A stretch of 64,000 nt of DNA from Ancylobacter novellus (GTDB lineage Bacteria > Pseudomonadota > Alphaproteobacteria > Rhizobiales > Xanthobacteraceae). Under the pieces are notes generated by a model. The model was given only the letters and a program-made list of their open reading frames with translations, ran no database searches and was not told where the DNA came from. The stretch spans positions 1 through 64,000 of the forward strand of contig QFQD01000011.1 of assembly GCA_003241485.1 (NCBI GenBank), in the 5' to 3' direction. Positions 44,438 through 52,922 of the stretch are shown here, one piece after another. Position numbers and translations under genes: made by a program. Position 1 is the first letter of the stretch. The number at the start of each line of letters is the position of its first letter.

Positions 44438-45922
44438 TTACCCGGCGATCCGGGCGAACAGCCGGGCATAGACCGGGCGCAGCGCCTCGATCAGATCGTC
44501 CGCCACGAGGCCCGGCCCCGCCTCGCGGGCCGCCTCTCCGTGTAGCCACACGGCGGCGCTCGCCGCCTCGAAGGGCTCCATGCCCTGCGCCAGCAGGCCG
44601 CCGACAATGCCGGAAAGCACGTCGCCCGCCCCGGCGGTTGCCAGCCAGGGTGGCGCGTTGTCGGCAATGCAGGCCCGGCCGTCCGGCGCGGCGACCACCG
44701 TGTCGGCCCCTTTGAGCACCAGCACGATGCCCAGCCGCCGGGCACCCGCGCGCACGCGCTCCAGCTTGGAGGGCGCCTCCTGCACGTCGGGGCATCCCTC
44801 GAACAGCCGGGCGAACTCGCCATCATGCGGCGTGGCAACCGCAGCCGGAGCACCCGCGAGTTGTGCCGCCAGCTGGTCGGCGGCGCCCTTGAAGCTGGTG
44901 ATGAGGTCAGCGTCGATCACCAGACGGCGGTCAGCGCAGACGGCGAGCCGGTCGCGCGCGCCCTGCCCCACGCCCACACCCGGCCCGATCACCACGGTCG
45001 AGAGCCGGCGGTCCGCCAGAAGGCGCTCAAGTCCGGCGGCATCATCGACCGGCCGCACCATGATGGCGGAGAGATTCGCCGCGTGGATCGGCAGCGCTTC
45101 GGTCGGGCTGGCGACCGTCACCAGCCCCGCCCCGGCCCGCAGCGCCGCGCGTGCTGCCAGCCGGGTCGCCCCGCTCGCCTGCGCCGGCCCCGACACGGCG
45201 ACGAGATGCCCACGTGAATATTTGTGCCCCTCCATGCGCGGCACCGGGAAATGTGCCTGCCACAGGCCCGGCTCGTTCCTGAAGGCGCGTGGCCGGATGA
45301 GATCGAGCACGTCCGCGCGGATGCCGATGTCGGCAACGTCCAGATCGCCGGCATGGGCGCGACCCGGCAGCAGCAGGTGGCCGGGCTTGGGACGGAAGAA
45401 AGTCACGCTGCAGAGGGCGCGGATGGCAGCACCGCGCACCGCGCCCGTCGCCCCATCGATTCCCGAGGGCAGATCGACCGCGACCACCGGCAGGCCGCTC
45501 GCATTGACCCGCTCGACAAGTTGGCGCGCCTCCCCGTCGAGATCGCGCGCCAACCCTGCACCGAACAGCGCGTCGATGACGAGATCGACGTCCGCAAGTG
45601 AACAGCCCTGCGCCTCCTCGACCGCCCCGCTCCAGCGAGCCGCCATTGCGGCCGCGTCGCCGCGCAGGGCCTCGCGCCGCCCAAGCAGAGCGAGGCGCAC
45701 GCGATAGCCCGTCTCGGCAAGAAGGCGCGCGGCAACGAAACCGTCGCCCCCATTGTTGCCCGGCCCGCACAGCACCAGAAGGCGCGAACCGATGCACGCC
45801 GCCCTCGCCGCGACACGCGCAACCGCGGCGCCGGCATTCTCCATGAGCACCAGCCCCGGCGTGCCGCGCTCGATGGTGAGCCGATCCGCCTGGCCCATCT
45901 CGTCCGGGGTGAGCAGTTCCAT
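44438..45922 (-). CDS. nnr: Bifunctional NAD(P)H-hydrate epimerase / ADP-dependent NAD(P)HX dehydratase
   Basis: This 494-residue repair enzyme restores hydrated NAD(P)H. The N-terminal YjeF epimerase domain (about 1-210) has MENAGAAVARVA, LVLCGPGNNGGDGFVAARLL and VAVDLPSGIDGATG. The C-terminal dehydratase domain of ribokinase fold (about 230-490) has GPGVGVGQGARD, the segment VATPHDGEFARLF and the nucleotide-binding loop WLATAGAGDVLSGIVGGLLAQG. The start at 45922 (MELLTPDEMGQADRL) matches family starts; a longer frame to 45979 is unlikely. It is divergent from glnB. Confidence 0.95.
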   Translation of the reverse strand: MELLTPDEMGQADRLTIERGTPGLVLMENAGAAVARVAARAACIGSRLLVLCGPGNNGGDGFVAARLLAETGYRVRLALLGRREALRGDAAAMAARWSGAVEEAQGCSLADVDLVIDALFGAGLARDLDGEARQLVERVNASGLPVVAVDLPSGIDGATGAVRGAAIRALCSVTFFRPKPGHLLLPGRAHAGDLDVADIGIRADVLDLIRPRAFRNEPGLWQAHFPVPRMEGHKYSRGHLVAVSGPAQASGATRLAARAALRAGAGLVTVASPTEALPIHAANLSAIMVRPVDDAAGLERLLADRRLSTVVIGPGVGVGQGARDRLAVCADRRLVIDADLITSFKGAADQLAAQLAGAPAAVATPHDGEFARLFEGCPDVQEAPSKLERVRAGARRLGIVLVLKGADTVVAAPDGRACIADNAPPWLATAGAGDVLSGIVGGLLAQGMEPFEAASAAVWLHGEAAREAGPGLVADDLIEALRPVYARLFARIAG

Positions 45923-46231
45923 CCGACCGTCTTCCGTTTTTCGCAGCGGCTCGCCGCGAAGCCGCAAAAACCGCTGCAAAATGAGCGTTTGCCTAATTTA
46001 AGCGCGGCAATATACCGCTCTCCGCCTTGGAGACTGCACACTGAATAATCAACGTGATTATTAGATGTGCATATACGTCAAAACGCGCTTATCGAGTTCC
46101 GCTTTTCCGCTCGCAATGCTCTTATATCTCGCTATTTTTCGCGAAGCGGAAGCGCTTGGCATGGGTTCTGCTTCGACGCGGTTCGACTCGACCGGGCGTC
46201 GCGGATCGTCGAGTCAGGGAGACGAGATCAG
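45923..46231. promoter_or_regulatory. nnr-glnB divergent promoter region
   Basis: This 309-bp region has no gene. Its centre (about 45990-46140) is richer in A and T than the flanks. It holds the sigma-54-like element at 46157-46172 for glnB and, by position, the promoter of nnr. A GTGATTATTAG-like AT-rich segment near 46050 might contain an NtrC or IHF site, but I cannot assign one. Confidence 0.4.
46157..46172 (+). promoter_or_regulatory. Sigma-54-like promoter of glnB-glnA
   Basis: TGGCATGGGTTCTGCT keeps the GG-N10-GC spacing of RpoN promoters with two mismatches to TGGCACRNNNNTTGCW. It lies 60 bp upstream of the glnB start. RpoN/NtrC control of glnBA is established in rhizobia and relatives. 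Confidence 0.6.
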
Positions 46232-46570
46232 ATGAAGAAGATTGAGGCCATCATTAAGCCCTTCAAGCTCGACGAGGTGAAGGAAGCGCTGCAGGAAGTA
46301 GGCCTGCAGGGCATCACCGTCACCGAAGCCAAGGGCTTCGGCCGGCAGAAGGGTCATACCGAGCTCTACCGCGGCGCAGAATATGTCGTGGATTTCCTGC
46401 CCAAGGTGAAGATCGAGGTCGTGGTAGCCGACGAGACCGTCGAAACCGCCATCGACGCCATCCGTCGCGCGGCCCAGACCGGGCGCATCGGCGACGGCAA
46501 GATCTTCGTGTCGAACATCGAGGAAGCCATTCGCATTCGTACTGGCGAGTCGGGCGTCGACGCCATCTGA
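46232..46570 (+). CDS. glnB: Nitrogen regulatory protein P-II
   Basis: This 112-residue trimeric signal protein senses 2-oxoglutarate and ATP/ADP and controls GlnE, NtrB and others. It has the T-loop with the uridylylation tyrosine Tyr51 in HTELYRGAEYVVDFLPK and the C-terminal signature TGRIGDGKIFV. The start MKKIEAIIKPFKLDEVKEAL is canonical. It precedes glnA by 132 bp, which with the RpoN-like promoter marks this copy as GlnB rather than GlnK (no amtB nearby). Confidence 0.97.
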   Translation: MKKIEAIIKPFKLDEVKEALQEVGLQGITVTEAKGFGRQKGHTELYRGAEYVVDFLPKVKIEVVVADETVETAIDAIRRAAQTGRIGDGKIFVSNIEEAIRIRTGESGVDAI

Positions 46571-46702
46571 CAGCAAGCGTAATATGTTCGGGCTTGAAGC
46601 ACGCGCCGCATCGTGATCGATGTGGCGCGTATCTGCGTTCGACCAACCGCTTGGGATTTGTCTGCCCGCAAAGTGGCAGCTCAAGAATGAGGCACGACTG
46701 TA

Positions 46703-48112
46703 ATGACGACGGCCAAGGACGTACTCAAGTTAATAAAGGATAACGACGTCAAGTACGTCGACCTGCGTTTCACCGATCCCCGCGGCAAGTGGCAGCACGT
46801 CACCTTCGACATTTCCATGGTCGATGAGGACTTCTTCGCTGACGGACAGGCTTTCGACGGCTCTTCCATTGCCGGCTGGAAGGCGATCAACGAATCGGAC
46901 ATGCACCTCCAGCCCGATCTGGAGTCGATCAGCATCGATCCGTTCTTCGCGGAGACGACCCTCGTCGTCGTCTGCGACGTGCTCGAGCCCACTACGGGCG
47001 AGCCCTATAGCCGCGACCCCCGCGGCATCGCCAAGAAGGCCGAGGCCTATCTCAAGTCCACCGGCATCGGCGACACCGTCTATATCGGCCCCGAGGCCGA
47101 GTTCTTCATTTTCGACGACGTGCGCTTCAAGGCCGATCCCTACAACACCGGCTTCAAGCTCGATTCGGTCGAACTGCCGACCAATTTCGACACCGAATAT
47201 GAAGGCGGCAATCTCGGCCACCGCGTGAAGACCAAGGGCGGCTACTTCCCCGTCCCGCCGATCGACAGCGCGCAGGACATGCGCGGCGAGATGCTCGCGG
47301 CCATGGCGCGCATGGGCGCGCAGGTCGAGAAGCACCACCACGAAGTGGCTTCGGCCCAGCACGAACTCGGCCTGAAGTTCAACACGCTGGTGACGATGGC
47401 CGACCACCTGCAGGTCTACAAGTACTGCATCCACCAGGTCGCCAACGTCTACGGCAAGACCGCGACCTTCATGCCCAAGCCGGTCTTCGGCGACAACGGC
47501 TCGGGCATGCATGTGCACCAGTCGATCTGGAAGGGCGGCAAGCCGCTGTTCGCCGGCAACAAGTACGCCGACCTCAGCCAGGAATGCCTGTGGTACATCG
47601 GCGGCATCATCAAGCACGCCAAGGCGCTGAACGCCTTCACCAACCCGCTGACCAACTCCTACAAGCGTCTGGTCCCGGGCTATGAGGCGCCGGTGCTGCT
47701 CGCCTATTCCGCGCGCAACCGCTCGGCGTCGTGCCGCATCCCCTACACCACCTCGCCCAAGGCCAAGCGCGTCGAAACCCGCTTCCCGGACCCCGGTGCG
47801 AACCCCTATCTCGCCTTCGCCGCGCTGGTGATGGCTGGCCTCGACGGCATCCTGAACAAGATCGATCCAGGTCCGGCCATGGACAAGGACCTCTATGATC
47901 TCCCGCCGAAGGAGCTCAAGAAGATCCCGACCGTCTGCGGCTCGCTGCGCGAGGCCCTCTCCTCCCTCGACAAGGACCGTGAGTTCCTGAAGAAGGGCGG
48001 CGTGTTCGATGACGACTTCATCAACGCCTATATCGAGCTGAAGATGACCGAGGTGATGCGCTTCGAGATGACGCCGCACCCGGTCGAGTTTGAAATGTAC
48101 TACTCGGTCTGA
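46703..48112 (+). CDS. glnA: Glutamine synthetase, type I
   Basis: GS-I makes glutamine from glutamate, ammonia and ATP as a dodecamer. The 469-residue protein has GQAFDGSSIAGWKAINESDMHL near the N-terminus, the ATP motif region KPVFGDNGSGMHVHQS, the glutamate-binding NRSASCRIPY and the adenylylation tyrosine in KDLYDLPPKE (about residue 398). Length and Tyr site place it in the GlnE-regulated type I-beta group. It follows glnB and is closed by a clear terminator. Confidence 0.98.
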   Translation: MTTAKDVLKLIKDNDVKYVDLRFTDPRGKWQHVTFDISMVDEDFFADGQAFDGSSIAGWKAINESDMHLQPDLESISIDPFFAETTLVVVCDVLEPTTGEPYSRDPRGIAKKAEAYLKSTGIGDTVYIGPEAEFFIFDDVRFKADPYNTGFKLDSVELPTNFDTEYEGGNLGHRVKTKGGYFPVPPIDSAQDMRGEMLAAMARMGAQVEKHHHEVASAQHELGLKFNTLVTMADHLQVYKYCIHQVANVYGKTATFMPKPVFGDNGSGMHVHQSIWKGGKPLFAGNKYADLSQECLWYIGGIIKHAKALNAFTNPLTNSYKRLVPGYEAPVLLAYSARNRSASCRIPYTTSPKAKRVETRFPDPGANPYLAFAALVMAGLDGILNKIDPGPAMDKDLYDLPPKELKKIPTVCGSLREALSSLDKDREFLKKGGVFDDDFINAYIELKMTEVMRFEMTPHPVEFEMYYSV

Positions 48113-48133
48113 TCGGACCGTCTGCCGACCACG

Positions 48134-48166
48134 AAGGGGCGCCCGCAAGGCGCCCCTTTTCGTTTT
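48134..48166 (+). terminator. Rho-independent terminator of glnBA
   Basis: AAGGGGCGCC cgcaa GGCGCCCCTT followed by TTCGTTTTG lies 22 bp after the glnA stop. It ends almost at the stop of the convergent diguanylate cyclase gene. Confidence 0.92.
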
Positions 48167-48167
48167 G

Positions 48168-49367
48168 TCAGGGCGCGACCGCCGCAGGCTCCGCCGTCGC
48201 GACTTCGATGCGGTTACGGCCCCCGGACTTGGCCTCGTACAGAACCGCATCGGCACGGGCGATCAGCCCCATCAGGCGCGCCTCTATCTCCGTCACCTTC
48301 GCGCCGCGCGGCATCGACGCCATGGCCAGACCGATGCTGGCCGTGCACCTGAGCGGCGCCCCGCCTTCCCCGAAGCTCAGCTGCGCCGCGCCCTCACTCA
48401 GTCCCTTCTGCACCCGCTCCGCGGCCTGGCGGGCGACGTTCGCCGTCGCGCCGGGCAGCACGGCCGCGAACTCCTCACCGCCGATACGCCCGATAATGTC
48501 GGTCTGGCGCAGATTGTCCCGCAGCACCTGCGCAAGCATTTTGAGCACGCGGTCGCCGGCGAGATGGCCGAAACGGTCATTGACCCGCTTGAAATGGTCA
48601 AGGTCGAGAATCATCACCGCCAGCGGCCCGCCGGAAAGGCACGCCGCGAGCGAAAGCTCCATGAAGCCCCGGCGATTGAACAGCCCGGTGAGTTCGTCGC
48701 GCTGGGCGGCGCTGCGATAGAGCATCTCGGAGCGCTCGCGCACCATCAGCACCATCGAGAAACACAGGAAGACGGCCAGGGCGAGCGCCACCAGCCCGAG
48801 CCCCGCCACGGTGGGATCGGCAAACAGCTTCACCCGGTTCTGGTCGTCGATCTGCGTCGAGGCCACCAGAACGCGGAACAGATTGAGCGCGAGGACGATG
48901 GAGAGGATGACGATCATGGCGGCGCGCGCCCGCGAGGCGAGAGCGTCGCCGCGCCAAAGCTGTTCGAGCGAGAACACCAGCAGGATGCCGATCAGCACCG
49001 ACATCAGCACCACCCGGCCGACGGCCGCCTCATTCAGCGGCGGCAGCAGGCACAGCACGACGAAGATGGCCGGACCGATGAGCACGTAGCTCACCCGCGT
49101 CGAGCGTCGATCGAATCGACGCATCCCGGTCCATATGAGTCCGTAGGCCACCAGAATCGCCGAATTGCCCAACGCGACGACCGCGAAGTCGGGAATCGTC
49201 CCGCGCAGGGACGCGCAGAACACGCCGAGGACGAACATCGCCATCGCCCCCGCCCAATGCGCCAGGGCGGGCTCTGTTGGCGTCATCCACCAAGCGAACA
49301 GCATGGCCAGCGCAAGAATCGAGGCTGCGGCCATCAGCGCAGCCCAGAGAGTCCACGGGTCAAACAT
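48168..49367 (-). CDS. Membrane diguanylate cyclase with intact inhibitory site (tandem copy 1)
   Basis: This 399-residue protein has an N-terminal membrane region of about six helices (residues 5-215) and a C-terminal GGDEF domain (about 235-390). The domain has RDELTGLFNRRGFMELS, LDLDHFKRVNDRFGHLAGD and the active site GRIGGEEFAAVLPG. Five residues before GGEEF is RQTD, the RxxD inhibitory site for c-di-GMP. It therefore probably makes c-di-GMP with product feedback. It is a paralogue of the next gene, with the same N-terminal pattern (FDPWTLW) and the same orientation, 88 bp apart. Confidence 0.92.
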   Translation of the reverse strand: MFDPWTLWAALMAAASILALAMLFAWWMTPTEPALAHWAGAMAMFVLGVFCASLRGTIPDFAVVALGNSAILVAYGLIWTGMRRFDRRSTRVSYVLIGPAIFVVLCLLPPLNEAAVGRVVLMSVLIGILLVFSLEQLWRGDALASRARAAMIVILSIVLALNLFRVLVASTQIDDQNRVKLFADPTVAGLGLVALALAVFLCFSMVLMVRERSEMLYRSAAQRDELTGLFNRRGFMELSLAACLSGGPLAVMILDLDHFKRVNDRFGHLAGDRVLKMLAQVLRDNLRQTDIIGRIGGEEFAAVLPGATANVARQAAERVQKGLSEGAAQLSFGEGGAPLRCTASIGLAMASMPRGAKVTEIEARLMGLIARADAVLYEAKSGGRNRIEVATAEPAAVAP

Positions 49368-49455
49368 GGCGCATGAACAGCACCGGCAAGATAACCTCCA
49401 CGTCGATTACGGCCCCGAACGGCAACGGCCCGAGGCCTTGCCTGACCCCGACAGG

Positions 49456-50652
49456 TCACCCCGCATCCAGATCGACCGCACTGATCTCGATCACCTCTAC
49501 CCTGTTGCGGCCGGCGCCCTTCGCCCGATAAAGCGCATCATCTGCCCGAGCCAGCAGGTTGCGCAAGCGTATCTCCGCGGCAGGTCCCGCGACTGCGAGA
49601 TTTGGTCTCACATGGGCAAGGCCGATGCTCGCCGTGCAGTTCAGCTGCGCGCCGTCCGGCCGGAGCTGGATGCCCGACGTCGAGAATGCGCTCTGGATCC
49701 GCGCCGCTTCGTGCCGCGCGGCGGCGAGATCGACGCCGGCCAGCAGCACGGCGAATTCCTCTCCGCCCAGCCGGCCCGCGGTCGATCCTGCCGGCGTCGC
49801 TTCCATCAGCACCCGCCCAAAGGCGGCGATCACCTGGTCGCCGACGGAGTGGCCGAACCGATCGTTGACCTGTTTGAAGTAGTCCAGGTCGATCAGCATC
49901 ATGGTCAGCATTCCCGCCTGCCGACAGTGGAGCACAGCCTGCTCGTGGAAGTCGCGGCGGTTCGGCAGGCCGGTCAGATCGTCACGCCGGGCCGCGTCGC
50001 GCAATGCGGCCTCGCTGCGCTCGCGCACGGCCAGCACCAGCAGAAAGCTCGCCAAGAACAGGATGACCAGCGCCGCCAGGCCAAAACCGATCCCCATTGG
50101 CGACATCAACATGACGGGCCGCGGACCATCGGCAAAACTGTGGGTCAGGGCTATGCGGATCGCCTGCACGACGATCATGACCGCGAGCGCGGTCATCAGC
50201 CCCCAGAAGCCGATGTGCCGTACACAGGGCGCGCGCCAGAGTTCGGCCATGCCAAGCGCCAGCATGAGGATGGCGATCATCGGCAGGATGATCAGCCGCT
50301 CCTCCGCCATGTCCGGAAAGGAGGGAAGGAGGCAGAGCACACCCCAGATCGCCAGCACGCCAATCATCAGCGGCCTGGGAAAGGGTCGCCCGCCATAGAA
50401 GCGCAGCGCGGCCAGGAACATCACATAGCCGGCGAGGACGGCACCATTGCCGACGAAGACGGCGGCCGCATTTGGGATTTGGGCGCTGTCCAGCCCGACG
50501 AGAATGCCGAGCGCGAAGAGTGCCAGCCCCCCGGCCCAATAGCCCAGCGAGCGCTCGCCAGGGCTCGCGATCCAGGCAAGCAGCAGCGATCCGGTCACCA
50601 GTGAAGCGACGATGACGACGATGGTCCAAAGCGTCCAGGGATCGAATCCCAT
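49456..50652 (-). CDS. Membrane diguanylate cyclase lacking the inhibitory site (tandem copy 2)
   Basis: This 398-residue paralogue of the preceding protein begins MGFDPWTLWTIVV, has about six membrane helices and a C-terminal GGDEF domain with RDDLTGLPNRRDFHEQAV, IDLDYFKQVNDRFGHSVGD and active site GRLGGEEFAVLLAG. Where the paralogue has RxxD, this one has PAGS, so product inhibition at the I-site is not expected. The start at 50652 is chosen to match the paralogue; a longer frame to 50712 would run into the S9 terminator. Confidence 0.91.
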   Translation of the reverse strand: MGFDPWTLWTIVVIVASLVTGSLLLAWIASPGERSLGYWAGGLALFALGILVGLDSAQIPNAAAVFVGNGAVLAGYVMFLAALRFYGGRPFPRPLMIGVLAIWGVLCLLPSFPDMAEERLIILPMIAILMLALGMAELWRAPCVRHIGFWGLMTALAVMIVVQAIRIALTHSFADGPRPVMLMSPMGIGFGLAALVILFLASFLLVLAVRERSEAALRDAARRDDLTGLPNRRDFHEQAVLHCRQAGMLTMMLIDLDYFKQVNDRFGHSVGDQVIAAFGRVLMEATPAGSTAGRLGGEEFAVLLAGVDLAAARHEAARIQSAFSTSGIQLRPDGAQLNCTASIGLAHVRPNLAVAGPAAEIRLRNLLARADDALYRAKGAGRNRVEVIEISAVDLDAG

Positions 50653-50714
50653 GCTTCGTCGGGAATCCCCGCCCCCCGCTGATGCTCCGACAGTAGCGAC
50701 CGTATCGACCAAGA

Positions 50715-50744
50715 AAAAGGGCAGGCCGCAAGGCCTGCCCTTTT
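50715..50744 (-). terminator. Rho-independent terminator of rplM-rpsI
   Basis: AAAAGGGCAGGCC gcaa GGCCTGCCCTTTT is a 13-bp stem 24 bp beyond the rpsI stop, with a T-run on the minus strand. The hairpin is nearly symmetric but only minus-strand genes lie beside it. Confidence 0.9.
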
Positions 50745-50767
50745 GTAAAGAGACCGGAACGGTCCGA

Positions 50768-51247
50768 TCAGCGCTTCGAGAACTGGAAGCTGCGGCGGGC
50801 CTTGGCCTTGCCGTACTTCTTGCGCTCGACCACGCGCGAATCGCGGGTCAGGAAGCCGCCCTTCTTCAGCGGGCCGCGCAGCTCGGGCTCGTAATAGGTG
50901 AGCGCACGCGAGATGCCGTGACGCAGCGCGCCGGCCTGGCCGGAGAGGCCGCCGCCGGAGACGGTGCAGACCACGTCGTACTGGCCCGAGCGGGCCGCGG
51001 TGGCGAAAGGCTGCTCGATGATGAGGCGCAGCACCGGACGGGCGAAATAGGTCTCGAGCGAACGCTCGTTGACCACGATCTTGCCCGTGCCCGGACGCAC
51101 CCACACGCGGGCGACAGCGTTCTTGCGCTTGCCGGTGGCATAGGCGCGGCCCTGCTTGTCGAGCTTCTGGACGTGCTTGGGCGCCTCGGCGGCAGCCTGC
51201 GACTTCAGGGCCTCGAGCCCGTCGAGCGACTGGATGAGCTCAGCCAT
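50768..51247 (-). CDS. rpsI: 30S ribosomal protein S9
   Basis: The 159-residue protein has the S9 core: GRAYATGKRKNAVARVWVRPGTG, the signature GGGLSGQAGALRHGISRAL and the basic C-terminus FLTRDSRVVERKKYGKAKARRSFQFSKR, which reaches the P site of the ribosome. The N-terminal 30-residue extension (LDGLEALKSQ...) is usual in alphaproteobacteria. It follows rplM by 2 bp in the conserved L13-S9 operon. Confidence 0.98.
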   Translation of the reverse strand: MAELIQSLDGLEALKSQAAAEAPKHVQKLDKQGRAYATGKRKNAVARVWVRPGTGKIVVNERSLETYFARPVLRLIIEQPFATAARSGQYDVVCTVSGGGLSGQAGALRHGISRALTYYEPELRGPLKKGGFLTRDSRVVERKKYGKAKARRSFQFSKR

Positions 51248-51249
51248 GA

Positions 51250-51711
51250 TCAGATACCCACATTCTTGCGGTTGAGCGCAGCGACGTCGAGCACTTCAGG
51301 CTTCTGGGCCTCGTGCGGGTGGCTGGCGCCCTTGTAGACACGGAGATTGCCGAGAATCTTGCGGCCGAGCGGGCCACGGGCGAGCATGCGCTCCACGGCC
51401 TTCTCCACAACGCGCTCCGGGAAGCGGCCGTCGAGGATGAACTTCGCAGTCCGCTCCTTGATGCCACCGGGGAAGCCGGTGTGGTGGTAGTAGACCTTGG
51501 CGGCGCGCTTGTTGCCGGTCAGCACGACCTTCTCGGCGTTGATGACGACGACGTTGTCGCCGCAATCGACGTGAGGGGTGTAGCTCGGCTTGTGCTTGCC
51601 CTTCAGGCGGGTAGCGATCAGTGCCGCGAGACGGCCGACGACGAGGCCGGAAGCGTCGATCACGACCCACTTCTTTTCTACGTCGGCAGGTTTCGCCGAA
51701 TAGGTGCTCAT
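51250..51711 (-). CDS. rplM: 50S ribosomal protein L13
   Basis: The 153-residue protein shows the L13 pattern: KKWVVIDASGLVVGRLAALIA, HVDCGDNVVVINAEKVVLTG, and the signature region ERVVEKAVERMLARGPLGRKILGNLRVY. The ATG at 51711 is favoured over one 12 bp upstream because it gives the usual MSTYSAKPADVEKKW start. It is first in the operon with rpsI. Confidence 0.97.
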   Translation of the reverse strand: MSTYSAKPADVEKKWVVIDASGLVVGRLAALIATRLKGKHKPSYTPHVDCGDNVVVINAEKVVLTGNKRAAKVYYHHTGFPGGIKERTAKFILDGRFPERVVEKAVERMLARGPLGRKILGNLRVYKGASHPHEAQKPEVLDVAALNRKNVGI

Positions 51712-51884
51712 GGGAATATCCATTACAAGGCGTGTGGGGCCTTTGCGGCCGCACTTCTTTCTGGCGCGGCTTCTAGCTCAAGCGGCGCACAACGTCAATT
51801 CGACGTCGTCGGAATAAGTCTTTATAAATCAAAAGGTTAGAAGATAGGTATTTTATTACCTCACCCTAACCCCCTCATTTCACG

Positions 51885-52331
51885 TCACACCGGTATCGAA
51901 TAGGTGGTGACGGCGTGGGCGCAGAGCTCCTCGGCACCCGTGACCGCGAAGGGCTCCGCCCCGGCATGGGGTGCGCGCAGACCCACTTCACACACGGCAA
52001 GGCGCTTTCCAAGCTTCATAAGCCGGGCATCGGCGACCAGCAGCCCCGGCGGCGGCTTGCGCAGGAAATTGATCGAGAAATTGGTCGTCACCGCCAGCGG
52101 CACGGGCCCGATGGCCGCGAGAATGGCGGCATAGGCGGCGATGTCCGCCAGCCCCATCATGGAGGGGCCCGAGACCGTGTCGCCGGGGCGCAGATGTTCC
52201 TCGCTCGCTTCAAGCGTAAGGCTGACCCCGGCCGCCTCCACGCGCACGACGCGGTGTGGACGGTCAGGCCCGAAAGCCTGCGGAAACTCCGCAACCAGAT
52301 AGGCCTGCAGGGCCTCGGCGTTCATCTGCAT
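51885..52331 (-). CDS. PaaI-type hotdog-fold thioesterase family protein
   Basis: This product of about 148 residues has a single hotdog domain. The helix-strand segment RPGDTVSGPSMMGLADIAAYAAILAAIG corresponds to the active-site helix of PaaI/YdiI thioesterases, and TTNFSINFLRKPPPGLLVADARLMKLGKRLAVCEVGL is the classic following strand pair. Such enzymes hydrolyse acyl-CoA thioesters; the substrate is unknown. The catalytic acidic residue of the helix appears as Asp in LADIAAY. Start codons at 52331 and 52325 are both possible. Confidence 0.85.
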   Translation of the reverse strand: MQMNAEALQAYLVAEFPQAFGPDRPHRVVRVEAAGVSLTLEASEEHLRPGDTVSGPSMMGLADIAAYAAILAAIGPVPLAVTTNFSINFLRKPPPGLLVADARLMKLGKRLAVCEVGLRAPHAGAEPFAVTGAEELCAHAVTTYSIPV

Positions 52332-52464
52332 CTCTTGCGCTCTCCCGCACGCGATCTGGGCCGCCATTCAGGCGGACCTCGGCATCGCCTGCACGCCAAT
52401 AGTTTTGATGCCAACGCGCACCATATCTAATAGGTGAGCCAGCATGCTGCTTGCGGAGACGGTC

Positions 52465-52905
52465 ATGAATCATGACGACTATGATGACGCCACACTGGCG
52501 GAATGGTTGACGAAGGTGCGCAGCATCGCGGTGGTCGGGGCAAGCCCCAACCCCTCGCGGCCAAGCCACGGCGTGGCACGGTTTCTCGCACGTCAGGGTT
52601 ACAGGGTTTTCCTGGTCAATCCGGGGCAGGACGGCCGCGAGCAGGACGGGCTGCGCTTCTACGGCGCCCTCGCCGATGTGCCGGAGCCGATCGACATGGT
52701 GGACGTGTTCCGCGCGCCCGAGCATCTCGCCTCGGTCGTCACGGAGGTGCTCGCGCTGTCGCCGCGCCCCAGGCTGATCTGGACCCAGCTCGGCGTACGC
52801 GATGACAAGGCCGCCGCTACCGCGGAGGCGGCCGGCGTCGCCGTCATTATGGATCGCTGCCCGGCAATCGAGATCCCGCGGCTTCGCCTGCCCCGCGTGG
52901 CGTAG
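52465..52905 (+). CDS. CoA-binding domain protein (YccU-like)
   Basis: This 146-residue Rossmann-fold protein is of the CoA_binding_2 family. The strand-loop SIAVVGASPNPSRPSHGVARFLARQGYRVFLVNPGQ and the later WTQLGVRDDKAAATAEAAGVAVIMDRCPAIEIPRL match the family throughout. Relatives bind CoA or adenine nucleotides without known catalysis. The ATG at 52465 follows GCGGAGAC; a second candidate is at 52444. It is divergent from the thioesterase gene and convergent with the phosphatase gene. Confidence 0.88.
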   Translation: MNHDDYDDATLAEWLTKVRSIAVVGASPNPSRPSHGVARFLARQGYRVFLVNPGQDGREQDGLRFYGALADVPEPIDMVDVFRAPEHLASVVTEVLALSPRPRLIWTQLGVRDDKAAATAEAAGVAVIMDRCPAIEIPRLRLPRVA

Positions 52906-52922
52906 GCAGCCGCGCCCGCGCC

